Origin: Flavobacterium haoranii
GTDB lineage: Bacteria; Bacteroidota; Bacteroidia; Flavobacteriales; Flavobacteriaceae
Assembly: GCF_009363055.1 (NCBI RefSeq)
Contig: NZ_CP045292.1
Coordinates: 2,418,001-2,482,000 of the forward strand
Direction of reading: 5' to 3'
DNA length: 64,000 nt
How positions within the stretch are numbered: the stretch's first letter is position 1; every line of letters begins with the position of its first letter. Of the stretch, positions 52,369 to 62,900 are shown piece by piece. Position numbers and translations under genes: made by a program. A model generated the notes under the pieces. It ran no database searches. It was not told where the DNA came from and saw nothing but the letters and a program-made list of their open reading frames with translations.

Positions 52369-54234
52369 ATGAAGAAACTATATATAACATTAAGTTTTGT
52401 AATTGTAAGCGGTGTTCTTTGCGCTCAAAATAAGGATACAAAAGTAGCAGATAAGCTATTTGATAAATATGAATACGTTGACGCTGCCAATGAGTACTTA
52501 AAATTGGTTGAGAAAGGTAAATCAGATTTGTATGTTGAGACGCAATTAGCAGAGAGCTATTACAATGTGTTTAACACAAAAGAAGCATCCAAATGGTATG
52601 CTAAAATAGCAGATCAAAAGAATGATGCGGAAACATATTTTAAATATGCTCAAATGTTGAAGGCAGAAGGTAAATATACCGAAGCGGATAAACAAATGGA
52701 GAAATTTGCAGCATTAGCACCCAAAGATCAACGTGCAATTGCATTTAAAAATAATCCTAATTATTTAAATAGATTAAAACAACAAGCACAATTATTTGAT
52801 ATTACTCCTTCAACAATTAGTAGTGATAAGTCAGATTTTGGAGCAGTTTTAACTAGTGCAAATGAAGTTTATTTTTCGAGTGCTAGAAACGAGTCAAGAA
52901 AGACTAACGGTTGGAGTGATGAGCCTTATTTAGATATTTACAAAGCTATTTACAATGAAAACGGGACATTAAGTGAACCAACTGCTGTAAGCGAGATCAA
53001 TACGAAATGGCACGACGGACCAGTAGCTGTAACTGCAGATGGTAATACTATGTATTATGCAAGTGAAAGTTTTAACGAAGGCGATTTTGAAAAGAACAAA
53101 GAGAAAAAGCTGAAATACGGAAAGATTTATCTTTATAAAGCTACAAAAGAAGGAGATAAATGGTCAAATAGTAGAGCATTACCTTTTAACAGTAAAGCAT
53201 ATTCAGTTAGAAATCCTGCTATTAGTAAAGATGGGAAAACATTATATTTTTCATCTGATATGCCAGGAGGACAAGGAGGAGAAGATTTATGGAAAGTTTC
53301 AGTAGATGGAGATTCATATGGTACGCCAGAGAACTTGGGAACAACAGTTAATACAGAAGGAGATGAGAGTTTTCCATTTGTAACAGATAACAATGTGTTG
53401 TATTTTGCATCAAATGCACGTCAAGGATTTGGAGGTTTTGATGTTTACAAATACGATCTTTCAAAAGGAGGCGATGTAACCAATATAGGAGCTCCAGTAA
53501 ACACAGAAAAAGATGATTTTTCTTTTAGTTTTAATACACAAAAGAAAGTTGCATTCTTTTCTAGTAATCGCGCTGGAGTAGATAATATTTATTTAGCTAC
53601 ACCAATATGTGGTGTAAACGCATTAGTAGCTGTAAAAGATGCTAAAACAGGAATGCCAATTGAAGGCGCTTTTATTTCAGTTGTAGATGAAAAAGGCAAA
53701 GTAGTAAATTCAGACAATAGTGCAGCAAACGGAAATGCTACATTTGGTTTAAATTGTGAAAAAGAATACGGATTTCAAGTATCAAAACAAGGATATGAGA
53801 ATGGTGTTTTCACTATGGCAAAATCAGAAGGTGGTAACGTAACTGTAGAAGCTAACTTAGAGCCTATTAAACCTATCATTACAGAGAAAGAAGTTATATT
53901 ACAACCAATATTTTTCGAATTCAATAGAAGTAATATCACACCACAAGGTGCTTCAGAATTAGACAAATTGGTAGAGGTAATGAACGAGCATCCAGAGATG
54001 GTTATCTTTGTAAAATCTCACACTGATAGTAGAGGTAGCGACCGTTACAACTTAAACTTATCAGAGAGACGTGCAAAATCGACAGTTCAATATGTAATTT
54101 CAAAAGGAATTGCTAAGGAAAGAATCTCAGGACAAGGATTTGGAGAAAGCGAGCCAAAAGTACCATGTGATTCATGTACAGAGGAACAACACGCAGAGAA
54201 CAGACGTTCAGAATTCTTGATTGTTAAGAAATAA
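52369..54234 (+). CDS. OmpA family protein with TPR, WD40-like and regulatory domains
   Basis: 621 residues. Signal peptide, TPR repeats (about 25-130), a propeller of WD40/PD40-type blades (about 150-420: SSARNESRKTNGWSDEPY, FSSDMPGGQGGEDLW), a CarboxypepD_reg-like domain (about 425-500) and a C-terminal OmpA peptidoglycan-binding domain (FEFNRSNITPQGASELD, HTDSRGSDRYNLNLSERRA). This order matches PorE-type proteins of T9SS, which anchor the apparatus to peptidoglycan. It follows porP/sprF after 18 bases. Confidence 0.93.
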   Translation: MKKLYITLSFVIVSGVLCAQNKDTKVADKLFDKYEYVDAANEYLKLVEKGKSDLYVETQLAESYYNVFNTKEASKWYAKIADQKNDAETYFKYAQMLKAEGKYTEADKQMEKFAALAPKDQRAIAFKNNPNYLNRLKQQAQLFDITPSTISSDKSDFGAVLTSANEVYFSSARNESRKTNGWSDEPYLDIYKAIYNENGTLSEPTAVSEINTKWHDGPVAVTADGNTMYYASESFNEGDFEKNKEKKLKYGKIYLYKATKEGDKWSNSRALPFNSKAYSVRNPAISKDGKTLYFSSDMPGGQGGEDLWKVSVDGDSYGTPENLGTTVNTEGDESFPFVTDNNVLYFASNARQGFGGFDVYKYDLSKGGDVTNIGAPVNTEKDDFSFSFNTQKKVAFFSSNRAGVDNIYLATPICGVNALVAVKDAKTGMPIEGAFISVVDEKGKVVNSDNSAANGNATFGLNCEKEYGFQVSKQGYENGVFTMAKSEGGNVTVEANLEPIKPIITEKEVILQPIFFEFNRSNITPQGASELDKLVEVMNEHPEMVIFVKSHTDSRGSDRYNLNLSERRAKSTVQYVISKGIAKERISGQGFGESEPKVPCDSCTEEQHAENRRSEFLIVKK

Positions 54235-54253
54235 TTCGATTAAGATTTATAAT

Positions 54254-54288
54254 AAAAAAGCCCTCAGAATTTTCTAAGGGCTTTTTTT
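54254..54288. terminator. Terminator after the adhesin operon
   Basis: Stem AGCCCT/AGGGCT plus AGAA/TTCT with one C-A mismatch, A-run on the left and T-run on the right. It separates the operon from convergent queD. Confidence 0.85.
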
Positions 54289-54296
54289 ATTTTTAT

Positions 54297-54749
54297 TTAT
54301 TCATTGTCGCTTTGATACCATTCAGCATAAGAGGTTTCTGTTTCTTGTAATCTAAGTGAAAAAAGATTAATACTTTCTGGTAAACGAGCTTTAATTTTAG
54401 CAGCAAAATCTATTACCATATTTTCACTTGTCGGTTGATAATCAACAAGAATTACATGATGCCCTCTGTTCTTTAATTCGTTTGCTAATTCTATGTGTGG
54501 CGTATTTTGGTTAAAAACAGTAGCATGGTCAAAAATGTCTACAATTTCTTCCTTAACAATTTTCTTCAAATCAGAAAAATCGATTACCATTCCGTACTTT
54601 ACATTATTTGTGTCGGTAATTGGTTTTCCTACTACTGTAACGGAAAGTTTATAGCTGTGACCGTGTACGTTTTTGCATTTTCCATCGTAGCCATATAGTG
54701 CATGACCCGTTTCGAAATTAAATTGTTTTGTAATTCTAATTGTACTCAT
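54297..54749 (-). CDS. queD: 6-carboxytetrahydropterin synthase
   Basis: 150 residues from MSTIRITKQF. Second step of queuosine precursor synthesis. Zinc His in ETGHAL and in VHGHSYKL, catalytic Cys in GKCKNVHGH, and GMVIDFSDLKKIVKE. The conserved FDHATVFNQNTP and PTSENMVIDFA follow. An in-frame start at 54827 would add 26 residues that lie across the promoter region and is rejected. Divergent from the oxygenase gene. Confidence 0.93.
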   Translation of the reverse strand: MSTIRITKQFNFETGHALYGYDGKCKNVHGHSYKLSVTVVGKPITDTNNVKYGMVIDFSDLKKIVKEEIVDIFDHATVFNQNTPHIELANELKNRGHHVILVDYQPTSENMVIDFAAKIKARLPESINLFSLRLQETETSYAEWYQSDNE

Positions 54750-54767
54750 TCTAAAAATATTGTTTTG

Positions 54768-54775
54768 CAAAGGTA
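54768..54775 (-). promoter_or_regulatory. Promoter -7 box of queD (TACCTTTG)
   Basis: Exact TAnnTTTG on the minus strand, 18 bases before the queD ATG. This position rules out the longer ORF start. Confidence 0.5.
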
Positions 54776-54814
54776 TAAAATTAAATAAAGTGATTTTTGT
54801 ATTGTTTTTAGAAC

Positions 54815-54822
54815 TACATTTG
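54815..54822 (+). promoter_or_regulatory. Promoter -7 box of the 2OG oxygenase (TACATTTG)
   Basis: Exact TAnnTTTG, 24 bases before the ATG at 54847. TTG elements upstream are closer than the usual spacing. Confidence 0.45.
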
Positions 54823-54846
54823 CTCACTTTTTTATCGCTTTATTTT

Positions 54847-55464
54847 ATGAGTGAATTCGAATTGAATCCGAAGTATGAAAAGGTTATTACAGACCTTTTA
54901 GAGCAACAATTTTCTATTGTTGATGATTTCTTTGATTTTAATGAAATTGAAGATTTGAGAGCCCTTTTGTTAGAGAAATATAATGAAGATGAATTTAGAA
55001 AAGCTGCTATAGGAAATCAATTCTCTGAGCAAATTGTAAAATCTATTCGTGGTGATTTTATTTCTTGGATAGATGAGAATAATTTATCACAAACTGAAGA
55101 AGTGTTTTTTAATAAAATTGACAAGTTTGTAAATTATATGAATAGAACTTGCTTTTTAGGAATTCAAGAAAAGGAGTTTCATTACGCAGTTTATCCAAAA
55201 GGGACTTTTTATAAAAGACATTTAGATACTTTTCAAAATGATGATTCTAGAAAATTATCAGTTGTTTGCTATTTAAATGATGAAGATTGGAAACCAGAAT
55301 ATGGTGGTGAATTAGTTATTTTTAAACCACTTGAAGAGATTAAAGTTTATCCATTAAAAGGGAGAGTGGTTATTTTCGAAAGTCAGGTCTTAGAACACGA
55401 AGTGCGACAAGTAGAACAAATGCGTTTAAGTATAACAGGATGGTTAAAAACCAGAAAACTTTAG
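54847..55464 (+). CDS. 2OG-Fe(II) oxygenase family protein
   Basis: 205 residues from MSEFELNPKY. A double-stranded beta-helix with the iron ligands HxD (RHLDTF) and a distal His (LEHEVRQV), then the 2-oxoglutarate Arg in EQMRLSITGW. YGGELVIFKP is typical of the prolyl-4-hydroxylase-like branch. The substrate is unknown. An upstream in-frame ATG (54760) adds 29 residues covering the promoter box and is rejected. Confidence 0.88.
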   Translation: MSEFELNPKYEKVITDLLEQQFSIVDDFFDFNEIEDLRALLLEKYNEDEFRKAAIGNQFSEQIVKSIRGDFISWIDENNLSQTEEVFFNKIDKFVNYMNRTCFLGIQEKEFHYAVYPKGTFYKRHLDTFQNDDSRKLSVVCYLNDEDWKPEYGGELVIFKPLEEIKVYPLKGRVVIFESQVLEHEVRQVEQMRLSITGWLKTRKL

Positions 55465-55649
55465 TTTTCTGGTTTGTTTTTTTCTTTCTTTTTAAAGTAA
55501 TAAAAAGTACCGTAAGCGATAATAATTAAAACTATAAAAGGCAAATAAGTTCCAATTACAACTCCAATTTCGTAACCTTTATCAGGAGCATTTTTCATTT
55601 TCTCCTCAATATTAACTTTTTGAGTTAAACTTATAATTGTTGAAATCAT
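55461..55649 (-). CDS. Small single-helix membrane protein
   Basis: 62 residues: an N-terminal amphipathic part (SLTQKVNIEEKMKNAPD), one membrane segment (VVIGTYLPFIVLIIIAYGTF) and a Lys-rich tail. The start overlaps the stop of the enoyl-CoA hydratase as ATGA, so it is translationally coupled. No known family is recognised. It also overlaps the stop of the convergent oxygenase by 4 bases. Confidence 0.65.
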   Translation of the reverse strand: MISTIISLTQKVNIEEKMKNAPDKGYEIGVVIGTYLPFIVLIIIAYGTFYYFKKKEKNKPEN

Positions 55650-56401
55650 GATTTTTTAAATTGATTTAAAGCATTTTTTGTGAAATCTGATAAAACTAAT
55701 CTACCAGATATTGCAGCTCTTTCATATAATAAATTATCCCAGTTTTCAGTTCCTTCCCAAATAACTTTTTTCATCTCGTATAAAGCTTCAGGATTATAAC
55801 TTGCTAATTGATTAATATAATTATTTAAACTGTTGTCCATTTCTTCAACTGATGGATAAACTTCGTTTAATAATCCTTTATCTTTTGCCCATTGTGCGTC
55901 TTTCCATTTTGTAGGAAATAAAGTCATTTCAGCCATGGCAGCTTTTCCAATTTTTTTAGAAACTGCGGGTTCAATAACAAATGGACCAATTCCAATAGCA
56001 ATTTCAGATAGTTTAACTGATGAACTTTCTGTAGCAAAAGTATAATCACAAGCAGCAATGATTCCAACTCCGCCACCAACTGCTTTTCCTTGAATTCTAC
56101 CAATTATTAATTTTGGACATTTTCGCATAGCGTTGATAACATTTGCAAATCCTGAGAAAAATCTATTTCCTTCTTCTAAATTTGTAACTTCTAATAATTC
56201 ATCAAAAGAAGCTCCGGCACAAAAAGCTCCATTTCCTTCACTTTTTAAAACAATTGCAGTTATTCCGTTATCTTTTCCTAAATTATAAATAGTGTCGGTT
56301 AACAGCTGTAATTGACTACTTGGAAACGAATTGCTAGCAGGGTGATAAAAACTTACTGTAGCAATATTTTTTTCTTTTAAGACTGTAATGTTACCTTCCA
56401 T
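55646..56401 (-). CDS. Enoyl-CoA hydratase/isomerase family protein
   Basis: 251 residues, crotonase fold. GNGAFCAGASFDELLEV is the first oxyanion-hole segment, QGKAVGGGVGIIAACDYTF the second, and SSVKLSEIAIGIGP the catalytic loop. The Glu pair of true hydratases is not obvious, so isomerase or other crotonase chemistry is possible. The start overlaps the stop of the IgGFc-like protein as TAATG, and its stop overlaps the next gene, so it is a middle gene of a coupled operon. Confidence 0.9.
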   Translation of the reverse strand: MEGNITVLKEKNIATVSFYHPASNSFPSSQLQLLTDTIYNLGKDNGITAIVLKSEGNGAFCAGASFDELLEVTNLEEGNRFFSGFANVINAMRKCPKLIIGRIQGKAVGGGVGIIAACDYTFATESSSVKLSEIAIGIGPFVIEPAVSKKIGKAAMAEMTLFPTKWKDAQWAKDKGLLNEVYPSVEEMDNSLNNYINQLASYNPEALYEMKKVIWEGTENWDNLLYERAAISGRLVLSDFTKNALNQFKKS

Positions 56402-59400
56402 TATCTTTTTAAGCTAAAATGCGATTTAAACTCTTTTTTAACGTTGTCTTGAGTGTATTCTAAAACAAACCAATAATCTGTAGACGGCATTAGTTTACCA
56501 CCATAAGTTCCATCCCAGCCATTACCATCAGAATATATTTCTTTGATTAGTTTACCGTATCTATCAAAAATCGAAATTTTTCCATTAAAGTTTAATGGTA
56601 ATCCTGAAATATTCCATTTATCATTATAACCATCTCCATTTGGAGTAAAAAAGTTAGGATAAGTAATGGCTACTAAATTTGTAACAGATAATGAGCCACA
56701 ATTTTGAATATCTCTCACATAAATTGTATAGGTTCCATTAGGTAAACCAGTAAAGGTTGGGCTAAGTTGCCAGTTTACTAAATCTAAGCTGTATTCGTAA
56801 ACCCCATATCCTCCTGTAGCATCGCCAATAATTGTTGTTGTTCCAGAAGAGAATTGTGGTGTTATTACTTCGGCTGTAAAACTAGCAGGGCCTGATGAAA
56901 ATGTTGTAATAATTTCATCTGTAAACTCACAACCTGTATTCGTATTTGTTACAGTCACAGTATAAGTTCCAGCTTGTTCAATATTATATTGACTTGTAGT
57001 AATTGTCGAAAGGTCTAATCCAACAATGTCAGATGTCCAAACATAACTATAATTCCCTGTAGTTTGTGGAGTTGCATCAACTATTTGAGACCCTAAACCA
57101 GTTACAGGATCTAAACACAAAACAAAATTTACACCTAAATCGGTGTTTGGTAAAGGATTTACAATTAATTGTAATTCTTGAATTCCTTTACAACCTGAAT
57201 CTGTATTTAATTGACTATCGACTCTTGCCCAAATTGAATTTCCTCCTGCTACTATATTTCTGTAATTGGTTATATCAGGGATAGAGTTTTGAATTAATTC
57301 AGCATCAATATAATTTTCATAATAAGATACAACTAAATAAGGTTGTTGAGAAACAGGAAAAGCACTTATAATAGTATTTGTATAAAATGAATCAATATCA
57401 AAATAATCATAACCATCATTTGCAGGATCTGTAACATCTCTGTAAATGTCACATTGTTCATAATCTAATGGAACAAAAGAAGCAGGAAATTGAGTAGTTG
57501 AAACAACTAAATTAATTTGAGCAACTCTATAACAACCAAATTGATTTTCTACTCTTACCCAAACAGAACTACCGTTTGCAGCATGGTGTTGATTAGAATT
57601 AGTTATGATGGCATTGTTGTTTACTGCTCCAGTATAGCTTAAATGATAGCTAAAATTTACATTCGAATCAGATGTAATTAAATCATTTGCTTCTGATAAA
57701 ATAAAATCTGCTAAAGTATCTGTATCATCATCACATTGTCGTAGTGTTATCGTAGTATTTAATAAAGTTGGTAATGTATTTACGATTAGATCTAAAGGTG
57801 CGATGCTATAGCAGTTATTTGAATTTGTAATTCTATAATAAATAGTTTTTGAATTACTATAATAAATATTTGGAAGTGCATTTATATCGTTCTGAGCATC
57901 TGATAAAAACTCATAATACTTTACAGATGTAATATCGGTTCTTGTTCCAATTATTTGAGTGTTTTGAGAATTTAGAGTAAATCTTACAAAACCATTTGTG
58001 TCATCTCCATCTACATTGCCATCACATAATTCATAAGGAATTGTATTAAGAATTTCTGGACTTTGATTTACAGTTACGGTTACAGTCGCAGAAACAGGGT
58101 CACAAACGCCATTGGCAGGGAAAGAATATGTGTAATTACCTGCTTGACTGTTAGCTGGATCAAAAATTCCATTTGCAATAGATACTCCATTATAAGACCA
58201 TTTTCCTCCTGTTGTTATGCCACTGCCTAATAAGGTAGTTAAATCAATAACAGCATCATTATCACAAAATGAAATTGAAGCAGAGCTACCAACATGAGGA
58301 CCTTGTTGAATTGAATTTATTACAATGTCGATAGGTATTATTCTAGTTACACCATCACAAAACTTGGTGAAAGTATAGGTATAAGTTCCGATAAGGTCAG
58401 TAGATGGGTCAAAAAGCCCATTATTTGGAACTCTAGGAGTTCCATTAAACTCCCAAGTACCACCTATTTCTGGATTACCAGGAATTTTATCGAATAGATC
58501 AATGATTCCTCCTGTACAAACATCAATTGTGGTGTCGCTAGGAATACTTCCAAAACCTGAAAAATATCCGCCGATACCAGCAAAACCACTTGCAGAGAAA
58601 AGCCCCACCGCTAAAGCCCCAGTAGATTCAATAGTTACGTTGCCACTTAAATTATTTACTCGGTATGTTTCCCAATTAGAATTTCCAGTCACTGTTAAAG
58701 GTGTAGAAGTTGTTGGTACACCATTTATTGTAATTGTTGAGCCAGTTTCAGTTGCAATAATTAAATTTCCAGTAAAGTCGGTTTGAGTACCAATTTCATT
58801 AATTGCAGGAATTAAATCAACACTATTTTGCCAAAAACAACTTAGAGGCGGAATAAAATAAAAACCTGAAGTAGCGTCAGAAATACTACCCCCTACAATT
58901 TGGTATAAAAAGGCTTTCTTTGAGGTGTTTATATACATGTTTTTATTGGTCCCGGGGCCTATAAAATTTGAAGTTGGAATTAAAAAATATTCTCCAGCAT
59001 TTAAGGTTGTAATCGGGGTAGCATTTCCATTAACAAAAACATCTGTATTGTCCTCATGAGCAATTACTAACGGATGTTCAGTTAAATCACTGCCATTTCC
59101 TTTCATAATTACATATTCTTGACCTACCTGAGCCAATGGAACAATTTGATCTAAATTAAAATCTTGTCCATTACTAGCCGAAGACATCCCTCCAGCAAGG
59201 TTCCCAGTATTAACGACAATTGGTTTATCGGATTCTAATAAAGCTCCAACAAAACCATCTAGATTTGCTGAACTACCATCAGTGTAACCAGAAATTACAA
59301 CACTTTCTCCTTTATTAAGTGTAAAAGTTTGTGTTGCAGTACTAAAATTTGTATTACCGTCAATGAAAGAAATATGAGAATCATAATCCGACAAATTTAC

Positions 59401-59916
59401 AGTGGTATTATCTTCAGTTGCCATAAAACTTGAAACAAAATTTCGGATTGTTCCAAAATCATTTTGTGGAAGACTACCTAGGCGAAAAATATTTCCTGCT
59501 CCTGTTCTTCCTTTCGAAGCTAAAAATTCGGCATGATTGTCTGCCCTTACTCTAAAATTTACATAGAAGTCATACTGTCCTTCTAAAATTAACCCTTTTC
59601 CTGAAACAACATGTCCAACATCAATTCTATCAAGCATCATTTTTGAGGGCTGGTCAGTACCAATAGTTACTCTAACTGGATTTCCTTGTGAAATTGTAAA
59701 AGGAGATCCAGCAATTGGAATTCCTGCGCCATCAGTTATTGTAACTTGAAACGGCGTAGGCTCTGGAGTCGATAGATAAACATAATGTTGTTTAATTAAT
59801 AAACCGTCTTGAGATTCATTAGCATGTAAAGGAGGAAGCCAATGCTTGTTACTTAATTGAGCATTTGAAATTAACGTTATTGTAAGAGCTGTAAATAAAA
59901 ATATTATTTTTTTCAC
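56401..59916 (-). CDS. Large T9SS type B surface protein with IgGFc-binding-like N-terminus
   Basis: 1171 residues from a GTG start. Signal peptide (KKIIFLFTALTITLISNAQ), then an IgGFc-binding-like domain (about 25-460: YVYLSTPEPTPFQVTITDG, SDKPIVVNTGNLAGG, GQDFNLDQIVPLAQVGQEYV). Ig-like and PKD-like stretches with repeated CDxxxD segments follow, and a gliding-motility-associated C-terminal domain from about 1090 (NFFTPNGDGYNDKWNISG). Export through T9SS is predicted. There is no adjacent PorP/SprF gene. First gene of the operon with the crotonase and the small membrane protein. Confidence 0.9.
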   Translation of the reverse strand: MKKIIFLFTALTITLISNAQLSNKHWLPPLHANESQDGLLIKQHYVYLSTPEPTPFQVTITDGAGIPIAGSPFTISQGNPVRVTIGTDQPSKMMLDRIDVGHVVSGKGLILEGQYDFYVNFRVRADNHAEFLASKGRTGAGNIFRLGSLPQNDFGTIRNFVSSFMATEDNTTVNLSDYDSHISFIDGNTNFSTATQTFTLNKGESVVISGYTDGSSANLDGFVGALLESDKPIVVNTGNLAGGMSSASNGQDFNLDQIVPLAQVGQEYVIMKGNGSDLTEHPLVIAHEDNTDVFVNGNATPITTLNAGEYFLIPTSNFIGPGTNKNMYINTSKKAFLYQIVGGSISDATSGFYFIPPLSCFWQNSVDLIPAINEIGTQTDFTGNLIIATETGSTITINGVPTTSTPLTVTGNSNWETYRVNNLSGNVTIESTGALAVGLFSASGFAGIGGYFSGFGSIPSDTTIDVCTGGIIDLFDKIPGNPEIGGTWEFNGTPRVPNNGLFDPSTDLIGTYTYTFTKFCDGVTRIIPIDIVINSIQQGPHVGSSASISFCDNDAVIDLTTLLGSGITTGGKWSYNGVSIANGIFDPANSQAGNYTYSFPANGVCDPVSATVTVTVNQSPEILNTIPYELCDGNVDGDDTNGFVRFTLNSQNTQIIGTRTDITSVKYYEFLSDAQNDINALPNIYYSNSKTIYYRITNSNNCYSIAPLDLIVNTLPTLLNTTITLRQCDDDTDTLADFILSEANDLITSDSNVNFSYHLSYTGAVNNNAIITNSNQHHAANGSSVWVRVENQFGCYRVAQINLVVSTTQFPASFVPLDYEQCDIYRDVTDPANDGYDYFDIDSFYTNTIISAFPVSQQPYLVVSYYENYIDAELIQNSIPDITNYRNIVAGGNSIWARVDSQLNTDSGCKGIQELQLIVNPLPNTDLGVNFVLCLDPVTGLGSQIVDATPQTTGNYSYVWTSDIVGLDLSTITTSQYNIEQAGTYTVTVTNTNTGCEFTDEIITTFSSGPASFTAEVITPQFSSGTTTIIGDATGGYGVYEYSLDLVNWQLSPTFTGLPNGTYTIYVRDIQNCGSLSVTNLVAITYPNFFTPNGDGYNDKWNISGLPLNFNGKISIFDRYGKLIKEIYSDGNGWDGTYGGKLMPSTDYWFVLEYTQDNVKKEFKSHFSLKR

Positions 59917-59944
59917 AATGAATGATTAGGATGTTAAAATTTCA

Positions 59945-59952
59945 CAAATTTA
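59945..59952 (-). promoter_or_regulatory. Promoter -7 box (TAAATTTG) of the IgGFc-like operon
   Basis: Exact TAnnTTTG on the minus strand, 28 bases before the GTG start. Confidence 0.5.
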
Positions 59953-59985
59953 CAAACTAGAATTTAGAAAAAGTCTAGATAAGAG

Positions 59986-62900
59986 TTAAAAAAAGGCTCG
60001 AAGTTGAATATTTCCTGTGTGAATCATCTTGGATGTTTCGGATTTTCTACCTTGGTAATTGATGTTGACATCTAAATATTGAGTTATATTTTTTTGTAAA
60101 AGGAATTGCCAAACACTGTTTTTTCCAGATTGAAGTCCTTGTAGCATTTGAAATGCAACTGGTGCTAATTGATTTCCTTTAAAATTATTATTGTAAAACG
60201 AATAACTACCCGTTAGTGTAAATCCTTTTTCGGTATTGAAGTTAAAAGATGTCCCAAATTTATTTTGCTCTAAACTTTCCTTATTATTAATTAAATTAGA
60301 TTGGTTTTTTAACTCATAAAAAATATCCCAACTCGCATTTTTTGAAAAGATATACGATATTTTTGGTTGAACAGAATAAGAATCTATGTCGAAGTTTCTA
60401 TTAAAAGTACTGCTTGGATTGGTAGAAGTATTTTCGATATTACTTTTGTTATTTCCGTTTAAAAGCGTGGTTTGAAACAACCATGTTTTTGCTACTAAAT
60501 GTTGGTAATTCAGTTGATGAGAAAATTGTTTGTTATCTTGTAAACCATAATTTAAAAGGCTTTTCAGTTGGTTATTTATGAAAGTATATGTAACTGAATG
60601 AAGTTGTTTACCACGATTGAAAAATAAACTATTTCTAAAACTATTATTAAGGCCAATGATTTCATCTGAATTTGAGAATGGATTTAAATCAAAGTTGTCG
60701 CCATTTCTACGTAATTTACGTTCTACAATAAATGAAAATTGATTGTAAAAATGCGATAGAAATTTTTTAAAGCCTTTATCATTTTGCCATACTAAACCAT
60801 TAAAATTTAAAGATTGAGAAAATCTATTTTGATGTGTTCTTACAAAAACTTGATTGGGAAGAAAAACCCTAACATAAGTAGCTTGGTCTGGAAATGGCGC
60901 AATTTCAAATTCTTGCAATTCTTGAATTCCATTGTTATTATAGTCAATCCAAGTGTAAATACCTTGTCCAGGTTCAACTTCTAAGTACGTAAATTCTTGT
61001 TGGGCAATAGTTCCCGAAGCATTTTCGTAGGTTGTGGTGCTTTGCAATAAGTTCGAAAAAAAACTATCTGAATATAATATTCTCGAATTTAATGAAGGTT
61101 CGTTTTGCTTAGTATTGTCTTCATATTTTAAATTTCGGTATTTGATAAAAACACTCAAATTGCTTTTCTCATTTTTTATCAATTGCGATTTTAAATAATA
61201 AGAATTTGAACTATTTACCCTTGTTAAAATATTGTTTTGAATACTATCGTTAACACGGTTTAGATAACCAATTTCCACAAATACTTTCGTAGAATCGCCA
61301 CGACCAATAAAAGCGCCATATTCGGTAAATTTCTGACTTAAATTACTTAGTGAGTTGGTGGTAGTTAATTCTTCTTTATTGTTTTCGGTTCTAAAACTTG
61401 CTCCAACCCAATTTTTAGAAAAATGATGTTTTGCAATACTTTGGTTTCTAATAAATTTTGAATTGGCATAATCGCTTTCACTGTTTAAAGCGCTAAAATC
61501 AGTTGAGAAAGTGGTTTTATTAAAACGTAAATCGGTTTGCACGATATGTCTTGTTCCCGAAAAATTTTCTGAGAAATCTAATTTTTCCAATTGATATTTG
61601 GCAACTCCATTTTTTTGAAAATTAAAATTGGTTCCCGTAATTAATAAACTTTGGTTACCAAGAGGATTATTTAAATTCCAATCTCTATTAAATTCGATAT
61701 TGAATAAACGCTCTATTGTTCTAAAGTCTTTTTGAATAAGATTAAAATTTGCAAAACCATCTACTAAAAATTTTCCAGTATATAAACGTTGGTTCGCATT
61801 AATATTTGCAGCAATTCCCTTGTTGTCGTTGTCGTCTAAAGTAGAATAGAGGTTTTTATCATTGTTCGAAATACCAATTTCAAAATCAATTAGTGTTTTT
61901 TCTGATGGATTATAACTTCCTAAAACAGTTGCAATTTGAATTTTTGTTGGCGCTACTAGTGGAACTGTTGGTTCATAATCGCCCATAGAAACACCTACAT
62001 ATTCATAAATTTTACCAACGGCGTTATTGCTTACCAAATCGTAACTTCCAAGATTTTCGCCTATATAAGTAAAACGGACATTGTAAAGTGTTTCGTTTTC
62101 ATCGGTTGAAAATTCATAAATTTCAGTGCTACCAACAATTGTTTTACGGTATAAAATTTTATTTTCAGAATATGAATCTACATAAGCTGAAGGTGCATTC
62201 ATTAAATTTTGATCATCTCCAGCAGCTTGAAGAATCGCTACTTGTTCTTCTGATAAATTTTGTTGTAAAGGTTGGTTTTTGACGTCATTTTCAGAATAAA
62301 TATAAGTTCCAATTTTGAACTTTTCGCTTTCGTGTTGCACACCACCGTAAGTAACAAATCGAGTATAATTTCTATCGGTGTATTGATATTCAACGTTAAT
62401 TCTCATTTCTGAAGTAATGGGAAACAACGATGTAAATGAAATTTCACCTGCATTATAATCAATAGTGTAATCGTTGTTTTCGCCTCTTTTCAACAGAATA
62501 CCATTTACATAAACACGTTCAGAACCCGAAATTACTAAAACATATAATTCACCATTGTTGCCTTTTAATTTATAAGGACCTTGATTTCCTTCTTGACCTA
62601 TAAAAGTACTTCGTGCATATTGACCGCGAACAAGTGCAGCGGAAGCATAAATGTCGGTTTTTGAATTTTCTTTACCTAATGTAAAATGTGTCGATAAACC
62701 CTGAACTTTTTTGTTGAAATTTAAAAATTTAGATTCGCGGTTTTCTAAAAATAAATCTCCCGCTCGAATACTCCATTTATCGGAAAATAATTCGATAAAA
62801 ATTTGGTCAAACTCATCTAGTTTTTGAGAATAACCACCATCTTGCAAAGGAATATTACTATCTTGAATAGAAGCTCGTAAACTAACTTTATCGGAAATTT

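Noticed and set aside
54760..54846. N-terminal extension of the 2OG oxygenase with a hydrophobic stretch
   Set aside because: It covers the promoter box at 54815-54822, so it is probably untranslated; the domain begins at 54847.
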